Source: Clostridia bacterium
GTDB lineage: Bacteria > Bacillota > Clostridia > Oscillospirales > CAG-272
Assembly: GCA_017452335.1 (NCBI GenBank)
Contig: JAFTMP010000208.1
Coordinates: 1 to 8,762, forward strand
DNA: 8,762 nt
Reading direction: 5' to 3'
This document shows, one piece after another, positions 1-5,612 of this stretch. Under the pieces are notes generated by a model. It was not told the origin of the DNA, searched no databases, and was given only the letters and a program-made list of their open reading frames with translations. How positions within the stretch are numbered: the first letter of the stretch is position 1; every line of letters begins with the position of its first letter. Made by a program: the position numbers and the translations under genes.

Positions 1-1519
1 CTTTCTTTTCTTTTTCTTTTTCTTCGTCGGTCACATCGCGCATGATGCAGATGAGCAAATGGTAATCTCCATCGTACACCACCGTCTGCTCCACATATTT
101 CTTGTATTCTGCAAGATACACTCTTTGATCTCTCACGCTTCTCTTGCTGACCAGCACCTGCATAAACACTGCCGGATCAAGGATGCGTCCCACCTGGTCT
201 GCAAGCACATCGGAAGCCGAACGGATATTCATGATTCTGCGGGCAGCCGCATTGATCTGCTGTACCTCCAAATTCTCATTGAGCACAATCAGACCATTGG
301 GGGTATTGTTCACAATGCAATCGGAGAAGCTTTCTGCCTTGTCCTTCAAATAAGGCAGACACATGGAAATCTCAGACTTGCCGTGCAGAATAGCAATTGC
401 CTTTTCTCTGCAGGTGTTATAGCCGCAGGAACCGCAGTTGAGCTGATCTTCGGGTCTGGTCTTGCCCATTTGACGAAGCACTTCCTTGATCTCCATTTCG
501 GAGGGCATGGTGAGATGCTTTTCGATAAGCTCAAAATTCTTCTTCAGCTCGTAAGACTCGGGCTGAGCCACTGCAAAATCCTCTTTTCCCGCATATCCCG
601 AAACAGTGATATAGTCCTTGATCGGTGAGCGGTTTTCCACGCACGGGCCGCCGATACAGCTTCCCACGCATGCCGACATTTCGATAAAGCAGTTGTGAAT
701 GCGTCCGCTTTCGATATCGCACAGCGCCGCATAGCAGTTTTCCACCCCGTCGATCGCCATATATGTATAGCCGGGCTGATCCTGCGCCATGGTTTTTAAC
801 ACCCCGCCTGTAGTGGGGAAAAGACGTGCCTTGCTTTCCTCGGTCTGATCGGTATAGTCCTCCAGCACCACCTTTTCTTCTCTGAACCACTTGGTCAGCT
901 CTTCAAAGGTGAGCACGGCATCCACAATCCCTTTATAGTGCTCCGCTTCATCCTTTTTGGCAATACACGGACCGATAAATACCGTCTTTGCCGCCGGATT
1001 TCTCTTTTTGATATCCTTGCAGTGTGCCTGCATGGGCGATGCCACATCTGCAAGATACGCCATTTCTGCAGGGAAATACTTTTGGATCAGCAAATTGATG
1101 GAATGACAGCAGGAGGAGATCAAAATATCTCTCTGCTCTTCCCTTAAGATCCGCTCGTACTCATTTTTCACGATGGTGGCGCCGATGGCAGTTTCCTCCA
1201 CATCGGTAAAGCCCAGCTTTTTTAAGGCAGTACGCATAGACTCAATACCGATGCCGTCATAATTGGATACAAAGGACGGTGCAAGGCTGGCGACCACAGG
1301 CGCGCCGCTTTGCAGCAGCACCTTCACCTTTTCAAGCTCACTGCGGATCTCTTTGGCATTTTGCGGACAAGAAACATAGCATAAACCGCATAAAATGCAT
1401 TCGTTTTCAATAATGTGCGCCTGGTTTCCCGAAAAACGGATCGCCTTTACGGGACAGGAGCGGATACATTTATAACAGTTTTTACAATTGCTCTTCTTCA
1501 ACGTGATGAAATTCGGCAT
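1..1519 (-). CDS. Putative sensory [FeFe] hydrogenase with PAS domain (partial, C-terminus off the window)
   Basis: The frame is open from ATG at 1519 to the window edge, 506 residues with no stop. Two ferredoxin-type motifs lie at the N-terminus (C12xxC15xxC18xxxC22 and C41xxC44xxC47xxxC51). An H-cluster domain follows with versions of all three signatures: SSCCHS at 135-140, IGPCIAKKDE at 182-191 and EMSACVGSCIGG at 280-291, so the four expected cluster cysteines (138, 185, 284, 288) are present. Next is a CGSCGYNTC cluster (C362, C365, C370, plus C387) of the kind seen in RnfB-like Fe-S domains, then a PAS-like domain from about 395 to 495. PAS-linked enzymes of this layout are known as putative sensory hydrogenases (HydS, group C) and are poor catalysts compared with bidirectional types. 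A Shine-Dalgarno AAAGGGG precedes the start and overlaps the end of the upstream gene, 3 bp away, so the genes are co-transcribed. By family precedent the next gene, outside the window, may be a phosphatase or kinase; this is inference. Confidence 0.93.
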   Translation of the reverse strand, partial: MPNFITLKKSNCKNCYKCIRSCPVKAIRFSGNQAHIIENECILCGLCYVSCPQNAKEIRSELEKVKVLLQSGAPVVASLAPSFVSNYDGIGIESMRTALKKLGFTDVEETAIGATIVKNEYERILREEQRDILISSCCHSINLLIQKYFPAEMAYLADVASPMQAHCKDIKKRNPAAKTVFIGPCIAKKDEAEHYKGIVDAVLTFEELTKWFREEKVVLEDYTDQTEESKARLFPTTGGVLKTMAQDQPGYTYMAIDGVENCYAALCDIESGRIHNCFIEMSACVGSCIGGPCVENRSPIKDYITVSGYAGKEDFAVAQPESYELKKNFELIEKHLTMPSEMEIKEVLRQMGKTRPEDQLNCGSCGYNTCREKAIAILHGKSEISMCLPYLKDKAESFSDCIVNNTPNGLIVLNENLEVQQINAAARRIMNIRSASDVLADQVGRILDPAVFMQVLVSKRSVRDQRVYLAEYKKYVEQTVVYDGDYHLLICIMRDVTDEEKEKEKK

Positions 1520-1522
1520 TGC

Positions 1523-1786
1523 TTATCCCCTTTCGGCCATCACGGGCGCAAGAATTTTCTCATTCCAGAATTCTCTGAAATTTTCTCTGTTAATGCCGGT
1601 ATGGACTTCATCATTGATGGTCACGGTCCCTCCCGTGCAATTACAATGCCCGCTGCAAAAGCTGCCGGTGAGGATCACGTCATCTTCCAAATGATTTTTT
1701 TCCACTTCTTTCTGCAACAGCTCCACGATCTCGGGGGCTCCCCGCAAATGGCAGGAGCTGCCTACACAGATCTGTACGATCAGCAT
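1523..1786 (-). CDS. Small thioredoxin-like [2Fe-2S] ferredoxin-domain protein (NuoE/HoxE C-terminal type)
   Basis: This 87-residue protein is cytosolic and has no signal or membrane segment. It carries the four-Cys pattern of thioredoxin-like [2Fe-2S] proteins, C7-x4-C12 and C44-x3-C48, with an additional C50. That fold is the one found in NuoE, HoxE and HydC-type electron-input subunits, but here it stands alone without the N-terminal helical part. It is the middle gene of the operon, 12 bp after the preceding paralogue and 3 bp before the hydrogenase-like gene, so a role in passing electrons to or from that protein is likely. Its ribosome site (AAAAGG, 8 nt before ATG) sits in a 9-bp tandem repeat that also contains the stop codon of the preceding gene. 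It looks like a duplicate of its upstream neighbour, roughly 40-45% identical by eye. The family call is secure; the partner is inferred. Confidence 0.9.
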   Translation of the reverse strand: MLIVQICVGSSCHLRGAPEIVELLQKEVEKNHLEDDVILTGSFCSGHCNCTGGTVTINDEVHTGINRENFREFWNEKILAPVMAERG

Positions 1787-1798
1787 ATTTTATACCTT

Positions 1799-2038
1799 TT
1801 ATACCTTTGCCAGAATTTCCTTTGCGAAAAATTCCTCAACGGTTTCAGGACTTACAGAATGGAACTGTTCGTCCACGGTAACACATACGCCCTGCTGACA
1901 GTTGCCCATGCAGAAGGTACCTGCGAGGGTAACCTTATCGCCTACCTTGTTTTCTGCGATCAGCTTCTGCAGAGCTTCAACAACTCTGTGAGATCCTTTG
2001 ATGTGGCAAGAGCTTCCGATACATACTGTAACTTTCAT
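1799..2038 (-). CDS. Small thioredoxin-like [2Fe-2S] ferredoxin-domain protein, first gene of the sensory hydrogenase operon
   Basis: The protein is 79 residues and begins MKVTVCIGSSC. The [2Fe-2S] ligand pattern is C6-x4-C11 and C43-x3-C47, with an extra C52. The reading frame stays open for another 100 codons upstream, through the intergenic promoter region and into the divergent gene. The ATG at 2038 is nevertheless chosen because AAGGAG lies 9 nt before it, the fold begins immediately there, and the paralogue downstream starts at the same point. It leads a three-gene operon with a second copy of itself and the PAS-linked hydrogenase. Known relatives carry electrons at low potential in NADH- or ferredoxin-linked hydrogenase complexes. 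A regulatory or electron-relay role beside the sensor-like hydrogenase is inferred from position only. Confidence 0.9.
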   Translation of the reverse strand: MKVTVCIGSSCHIKGSHRVVEALQKLIAENKVGDKVTLAGTFCMGNCQQGVCVTVDEQFHSVSPETVEEFFAKEILAKV

Positions 2039-2047
2039 GATTATGTT

Positions 2048-2053
2048 CTCCTT
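2048..2053 (-). promoter_or_regulatory. Shine-Dalgarno site fixing the 2038 start
   Basis: AAGGAG on the minus strand lies 9 nt before the ATG at 2038. It selects this start over the much longer open frame that runs to 2338. Confidence 0.85.
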
Positions 2054-2067
2054 ATGTGTTTTTGTAA

Positions 2068-2083
2068 ACAGGCTTTGACCTGT
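2068..2083. other. Small inverted repeat in the 5' leader of the hydrogenase operon
   Basis: The sequence is ACAGG, 6 nt, CCTGT. It lies between the predicted transcript start and the ribosome site of the 2038 gene, so it could form a short hairpin in the leader RNA or be a protein site. Arms are only 5 bp, so chance is possible. Confidence 0.35.
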
Positions 2084-2102
2084 AAATACTCTTTTTCGTT
2101 TT

Positions 2103-2131
2103 ATTGTAACATATTTTTCAAAAATATTCAA
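2103..2131 (-). promoter_or_regulatory. Sigma-A type promoter of the [2Fe-2S]/hydrogenase operon
   Basis: Reading the minus strand, TTGAAT (-35, at 2126-2131) is followed by a 17-bp spacer and TACAAT (-10, at 2103-2108), with a TG one base before the -10 (extended -10). Transcription should start near 2096 and give a leader of about 58 nt. The -35 box is the left arm of a palindrome, and the spacer contains a second, AT-rich palindrome. Confidence 0.75.
2111..2127. repeat. AT-rich perfect palindrome ATATTTTTCAAAAATAT inside the promoter spacer
   Basis: Two 8-bp arms are separated by a single C. It occupies most of the spacer of the minus-strand promoter. The core TTTTTCAAAAA recurs near 2175, 5516 and 6536, all between genes. 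Confidence 0.6.
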
Positions 2132-2145
2132 CAGGAAAGTTGAAT
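2126..2145. promoter_or_regulatory. Candidate operator: palindrome ATTCAAC-N6-GTTGAAT
   Basis: This is a perfect inverted repeat with 7-bp arms and a 6-bp spacer. The left arm contains the -35 box of the hydrogenase operon, and the right arm ends 16 bp before the -35 box of the divergent gene. The geometry suits a dimeric repressor controlling the minus promoter and perhaps both. It does not match the Rex consensus (TTGTTAA-N4-TTAACAA) as I know it. The binding protein is unknown. Confidence 0.55.
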
Positions 2146-2161
2146 TTAAAGTGATACTTTC

Positions 2162-2190
2162 TTTACTTTTTTTCAAAAATATGCTATACT
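2162..2190 (+). promoter_or_regulatory. Sigma-A type promoter of the TPR-DUF1963 gene
   Basis: TTTACT (2162-2167), a 17-bp spacer and TATACT (2185-2190), with an extended TG at 2182-2183. Transcription should start near 2197, giving a leader of about 35 nt before the ATG at 2232. Confidence 0.7.
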
Positions 2191-2231
2191 CCCCCCTGCA
2201 AATTACAGTGAAACCAACCAGAGGATAAAAA

Positions 2232-3839
2232 ATGAACAAAAAAGTTGCAATTGGGTTGCTTATCGGGGTGATGGCGGTGTGTGTTGCCGCCTTTATCATC
2301 GCGACAGTTCTGGAAGGATTTAGCGAAAAAATGCTCATCCGTATGCTGATTCCCTTTTGCCTTGGTGCTTCGGGGTTGGCAAAGATCCTTGGCGGAAACG
2401 CGAAAAAGCGTGTACCCCGCAGGACCAGCGAATTTTACGAGCGGGAATACGGGTATCTGATCAAGGGTGCCTTTGCGGGAGAGGAGCGCAAAACGCTGCT
2501 GCACCGCCTCACCTTCGCCATCCATCTTTACAATCAGGATAAACCCCTTAAGGCAGTTAAGATGCTGGAAGGGCTCATCCCCAAATGTCAAACCGCCGAT
2601 GATCTTTGCGCCGTGCACACCTTTATGGCGCTATGCTATGAGGACGCAGGGTACACCGAGCAGGCGATCGACCATTACTATCTTGCCCTAAAACAGGATC
2701 AGACCCGCGCCACTCTGTGGTCAAACTTAGGACTGCTCATGAGCCAAAAGGGAAAATTCGGCGAAGCCATTTCGCTCTATCTCAACGCCATTGATCACGA
2801 TCCCCAATACGCCCAGGCACACAGCAATTTGGCAAATGCCTTTTACCGTACAGGCTACTACAAGGATGCCGTTTTTTATGCCGAAAAGGCACTGGAACTT
2901 AAAAACGATCTTTACCAAGCGGCAAGCTGTCTGGCACTTTGCCACTTGATCATGGGCAACGAAGAGCAAAGCGCACACTACGCCACCCTGTATACCACCC
3001 TGCGGGGCAATCCGGGAGGACTGCCCGAAGCGCTGGAGGCGGTGCGCAAGGGTCAGATTTCTCCCGAGCGCTTGGTGCCTCTTGATGAAAAAACCGAAAA
3101 AGCAGTACACGCACTCTATAGAGAAAGTGCCCGTCCCTTTGTAAGAGTGGGTATTGGCAACAAGGACGAGGGAAAGAGCCGCGTAGGCGGTGCTCTTGAC
3201 AAAAACGATGTGCCCCTTGACCAAAGGGGCGCGCCCATGAAGCTGCTCTGCGCCCTCTTTTTATCGGAAATTCATTCTGTTTCCCTGCTTCCCACAAAGG
3301 GCGTTCTGCGCTTTTATATTGAAGATACCCCGTCTTTAGGCTTTGACCCCAAAAATCCTAACGCGCAAAAGGGCTTCAAGGTGCTCTTTGATGAAGATGA
3401 AGACTCCTTCCCTTCTCCTCTTTGCCAAAAGGCAGTATCGAAGGATGAGCCCTTCCTCGTAAAGGGCTGTTATCCCATCACCTTCTATCCCGATATGAAC
3501 GGCATCAGCTTTGCCGATCACCGTTTTGAGGCACTCTTTGACGAGCAAGCAAAGAAGGAGGGCGCGCCGCTCTTCTCTGAGCTTGGCGATGAAGAGCGCG
3601 GGGAACTTGCACGCACCCTTAGCGGTGAGGGGCATCGGGTGTGCGGGTATCCCCATTTTACAAAGGAAGACCCCCGCGCCCTTGATCCTAAATTACAGCG
3701 CTATGATACCCTGCTGTTGCAGATCGACCAGCATGATGGGTTGGTTGAGTTTCCCGGTGAGGGCGTATGCAATTTCTTTATTCCTTTGGAAAAGCTGAAA
3801 GCGGGAGATTTCTCGGACATTCTTTATATTGTAAGCTGA
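2232..3839 (+). CDS. Membrane-anchored TPR protein with C-terminal DUF1963 (YwqG-like) domain
   Basis: The protein has 535 residues. Two N-terminal hydrophobic segments (about 5-26 and 34-54) form a likely membrane hairpin, followed by a basic stretch (KKRVPRR). Residues about 75-260 are helical repeats; the clearest TPR units lie at about 125-255, with typical A/L/Y/A spacing such as LWSNLGLLMSQKGKFGEAIS. From about 315 to the end the protein resembles DUF1963/YwqG: a SRVGG turn at 316-320, GVLRFYIED at 357-365, a CGYPHFTKEDPR segment at 471-482, LLLQID at 494-499, and GEGVCNFFIPLEKL at 509-522. The molecular function of DUF1963 is not established; B. subtilis YwqG is the named relative. The start is supported by GAGG 7 nt upstream and by its own promoter. 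The gene is monocistronic and ends at a strong hairpin. With no N-terminal export signal beyond the hairpin, the TPR and DUF1963 parts are probably cytosolic; this is inferred. Confidence 0.85.
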   Translation: MNKKVAIGLLIGVMAVCVAAFIIATVLEGFSEKMLIRMLIPFCLGASGLAKILGGNAKKRVPRRTSEFYEREYGYLIKGAFAGEERKTLLHRLTFAIHLYNQDKPLKAVKMLEGLIPKCQTADDLCAVHTFMALCYEDAGYTEQAIDHYYLALKQDQTRATLWSNLGLLMSQKGKFGEAISLYLNAIDHDPQYAQAHSNLANAFYRTGYYKDAVFYAEKALELKNDLYQAASCLALCHLIMGNEEQSAHYATLYTTLRGNPGGLPEALEAVRKGQISPERLVPLDEKTEKAVHALYRESARPFVRVGIGNKDEGKSRVGGALDKNDVPLDQRGAPMKLLCALFLSEIHSVSLLPTKGVLRFYIEDTPSLGFDPKNPNAQKGFKVLFDEDEDSFPSPLCQKAVSKDEPFLVKGCYPITFYPDMNGISFADHRFEALFDEQAKKEGAPLFSELGDEERGELARTLSGEGHRVCGYPHFTKEDPRALDPKLQRYDTLLLQIDQHDGLVEFPGEGVCNFFIPLEKLKAGDFSDILYIVS

Positions 3840-3843
3840 TATC

Positions 3844-3888
3844 AAGGGGGTGTCTCAAATGCAAAATGCATTTGGTTGACACCCCCTT
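3844..3888. terminator. Strong bidirectional hairpin terminator between convergent genes
   Basis: The outer stem AAGGGGGTGTC pairs with GACACCCCCTT, and an inner stem CAAATGCA/TGCATTTG closes on an AAA loop. Left arm 3844-3863, right arm 3867-3888. It lies 5 nt after the stop of the TPR gene and 31 nt after the minus-strand gene ends at 3919, so it can serve both. The T run after the plus-strand stem is short. The inner stem recurs in the hairpin at 6633-6663. Confidence 0.8.
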
Positions 3889-3889
3889 T

Positions 3890-3911
3890 ATGTATGTTTT
3901 ATGTATGTTTG
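3890..3911. repeat. 11-bp tandem direct repeat, ATGTATGTTT(T/G) twice
   Basis: Two adjacent copies (3890-3900 and 3901-3911) differ only in the last base, with a partial third ATGTTT at 3914-3919 that reaches the stop codon of the minus-strand gene. No function can be read from it. Confidence 0.6.
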
Positions 3912-3918
3912 GAATGTT

Positions 3919-5400
3919 TCATTTTTTCTTTTTGCGCTTAATGTGCCATACCAACAGGATCACACCGCCGCAAACCGCCAGCGCCACCAAAGAGATCACC
4001 ACAATCGGAAGCGAATACCCTACGAGCAGATAGGGAATCATCAGAAGCTGTGCCCACAGACTCCCCGATTCGTCAATCTTCTCTTCCTTGGAAGATTCCG
4101 ATACTTCTAAAGAAGCGCCGGACGGTGTCTGCTCCCCGGACGGCTGCTGTTCTAATAAGGAAGAGGACTCCTCACCGTGAGAGGGTGTAGGCTTGGACGG
4201 TTCTACAGGTGTTTTTCCGTAATTTTCGGAAAGATAGGATGCAGTAGTGCTCTTGCCGAACACGTCGGTCACGGTGATCTCGCATTTATAATCGTCCGTA
4301 CCCAAATTGCCAAGGTCCACAGAGGTCACCTCGGGGCGGGTGCCCGACTTTTTAGCCAGCTCCTTGCCGCTGCTGTCGGTCACGACCACTTTATAAGAAA
4401 GCTGGGGTGTGCTCTTTTCTGTCATCGCCCAGGAAGCCTTGGGGCTCTTCGCATTTCCGCTAAGCGTGAAGGATGCGATCTCAGGCGTACCCAGCGCGGG
4501 GGTCTTATCCTGCTTTAAAACAGCACTGACTCTGATCTCTTCATCGGTATCCACCGCAGAACCGCCGTCAACAGAGCCCCAAATATAGGTCTTATCCTCC
4601 GAAACGCCCAGCTTTGCTTCGCCGTGCGCCTTGGGGTTGCCGTCACTGCGCAGGGTTACCGCAGGAGAGCCCACCCACTCCTCTTCCCCGTGAGGAAGGA
4701 AATAAATATTGCGGTAGCGGAAGGAACGGTAGCGGTCCCTGTAGCTTTCCCAATAGTTTTCAAGGAACTGCCCGATATCTCCCTTGATATAGGAATCTAC
4801 AAGAAAGGTATTGTAGTAAGCGAACAGCGTCCACTTCTCTGCCTCGTAATCATAAAACCAGGTGCCGATAAAGGTGTAGCCCGTTTCCTCGTCTGTCCAA
4901 CAGTAAAGCAGTTCTCTGTACCACTGATCGTTTTTCCAATCGTAGGGCATCACGCAAGAGGTGCCGCTTCCCTCGTTATCATAAGTAGTGGTCTTGCCGT
5001 AAAGCGCCTTGGCATATAAGCTCTTTGCTTCACCCGTTTTCTTGTCCACATAATCGTATTTCCACATGGACATAATGCCCGCGTGATCGTCGGCACTGCC
5101 TCTGATCTGCAGACCCGCATAGGCACCGCCGCCCGTCAGCTTGTGATAGCCCAGCTTTTTGATGGAAGGAAGGGTGTACATGCTCCAGTTGGCATTGGAC
5201 CAATAGGTGCAAAGAGCATCAGCGCTGTCGGAATAAAAGTCGATCATAAATCCATCGCTCTTATCATCTGCCACCGATGCATCACAGCTCATATAAAAGC
5301 CGTGGGATCCGTCTGCCGACGAAACAAGGCTCGCCGCAGATGAGCACAGCATCAAGGTACCAAGGATCATACAAAGGATCGCTCGTAATAGTTTTTTCAT
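3919..5400 (-). CDS. Secreted DUF3472-like protein with Fn3-like module and C-terminal membrane anchor
   Basis: The protein has 493 residues. Residues 1-29 are a signal peptide (MKK, hydrophobic core, then SSAASLVSSA). About 33-280 resembles DUF3472: a GGAYAGLQIRG and SMWKYDY stretch, GSGTSCVMPYDWKNDQWYREL, T-x2-GTWFYDYEAEKWTLFA, and SYIKGDIGQFLENY, which match the family's pattern of a wet, aromatic sheet ending in a SFLE-like motif. About 300-392 is a beta-rich module reminiscent of fibronectin type III. A Ser/Pro/Glu linker (400-446) then leads to a hydrophobic anchor (about 449-486) and a KRKKKK tail. So the bulk should sit outside the membrane. The start at 5400 is chosen for GGGAGG 5 nt upstream and the signal peptide; the open frame extends 30 codons further but across the promoter. 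The function of DUF3472 is unknown to me; carbohydrate or wall association is plausible but unproven. The gene is monocistronic. Confidence 0.8.
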   Translation of the reverse strand: MKKLLRAILCMILGTLMLCSSAASLVSSADGSHGFYMSCDASVADDKSDGFMIDFYSDSADALCTYWSNANWSMYTLPSIKKLGYHKLTGGGAYAGLQIRGSADDHAGIMSMWKYDYVDKKTGEAKSLYAKALYGKTTTYDNEGSGTSCVMPYDWKNDQWYRELLYCWTDEETGYTFIGTWFYDYEAEKWTLFAYYNTFLVDSYIKGDIGQFLENYWESYRDRYRSFRYRNIYFLPHGEEEWVGSPAVTLRSDGNPKAHGEAKLGVSEDKTYIWGSVDGGSAVDTDEEIRVSAVLKQDKTPALGTPEIASFTLSGNAKSPKASWAMTEKSTPQLSYKVVVTDSSGKELAKKSGTRPEVTSVDLGNLGTDDYKCEITVTDVFGKSTTASYLSENYGKTPVEPSKPTPSHGEESSSLLEQQPSGEQTPSGASLEVSESSKEEKIDESGSLWAQLLMIPYLLVGYSLPIVVISLVALAVCGGVILLVWHIKRKKKK

Positions 5401-5405
5401 GATAG

Positions 5406-5411
5406 CCTCCC
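5406..5411 (-). promoter_or_regulatory. Shine-Dalgarno site fixing the 5400 start
   Basis: GGGAGG on the minus strand lies 5 nt before the ATG at 5400, directly ahead of a signal peptide. It rules out the upstream start at 5490, which would overlap the promoter. Confidence 0.85.
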
Positions 5412-5440
5412 GGTTTTGTTTTTGGAATAGTCCTACCTTT

Positions 5441-5469
5441 ATTATACACCATGAAAGGCATTTTGTCAA
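5441..5469 (-). promoter_or_regulatory. Perfect-consensus sigma-A promoter of the DUF3472-like gene
   Basis: Reading the minus strand, TTGACA (5464-5469) and TATAAT (5441-5446) are separated by exactly 17 bp. Transcription should start near 5434 and give a leader of about 34 nt. Such a full match predicts strong, possibly constitutive expression unless a repressor acts on it; no clear operator is seen around it. Confidence 0.88.
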
Positions 5470-5504
5470 GTTTGATAGCCGGCACAACACCGAAACACTT
5501 TAAC

Positions 5505-5563
5505 AAAAATATTTTTCAAAAAATAAAAAAATAACACAAAATCAAAAAAAGAGCGTCTATATA
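5505..5563 (+). repeat. AT-rich block, copy 1 of a motif pair flanking the lipoprotein gene
   Basis: The block contains ATTTTTCAAAAAA (5511-5523) and, 27 nt after that match ends, GAGCGTCTATAT (5551-5562) preceded by an A run. The same two motifs in the same order occur at 6531-6576. The block lies about 50 nt before the ATG of the lipoprotein gene, so it probably holds that gene's promoter. TATATA at 5558-5563 could be a -10 box but has no good -35. Alternatively CGTC at 5554-5557 resembles the -10 core of some ECF sigma promoters, with AAC at 5533-5535 upstream. Neither reading is secure. Confidence 0.5.
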
Positions 5564-5596
5564 GGTGAAAGGCAAATTCATCCTACGCAAAAACTT

Positions 5597-5604
5597 GAAA
5601 GGAG
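5597..5604 (+). promoter_or_regulatory. Shine-Dalgarno site fixing the 5613 start
   Basis: GAAAGGAG lies 8 nt before the ATG at 5613, which begins a lipoprotein signal peptide. It argues against the upstream GTG at 5565 in the same frame. Confidence 0.85.
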
Positions 5605-5612
5605 CTCATGCC

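Noticed and set aside
59..628. A 189-codon plus-strand open frame at the left edge.
   Set aside because: It is antisense to the hydrogenase C-terminal half, which is open throughout and carries clear Fe-S and PAS features.
1415..2143. A 242-codon plus-strand open frame opposite the [2Fe-2S] genes.
   Set aside because: It is antisense to two genes with intact family motifs and has no recognisable domain or ribosome site.
2126..2145. Rex (redox NADH sensor) site over the hydrogenase promoter.
   Set aside because: The arms ATTCAAC/GTTGAAT and the 6-bp spacer do not fit the Rex consensus as I know it, so I leave the regulator unnamed.
1799..2338. A 179-codon minus-strand open frame extending the first [2Fe-2S] gene upstream by 100 residues.
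   Set aside because: The extension crosses the promoter and the start of the divergent gene, has no ribosome site, and the fold starts at the ATG at 2038 behind AAGGAG.
5565..5612. GTG start for the lipoprotein at 5565.
   Set aside because: It would place 16 charged residues before the signal peptide; the ATG at 5613 has a good ribosome site and a standard MKK start.
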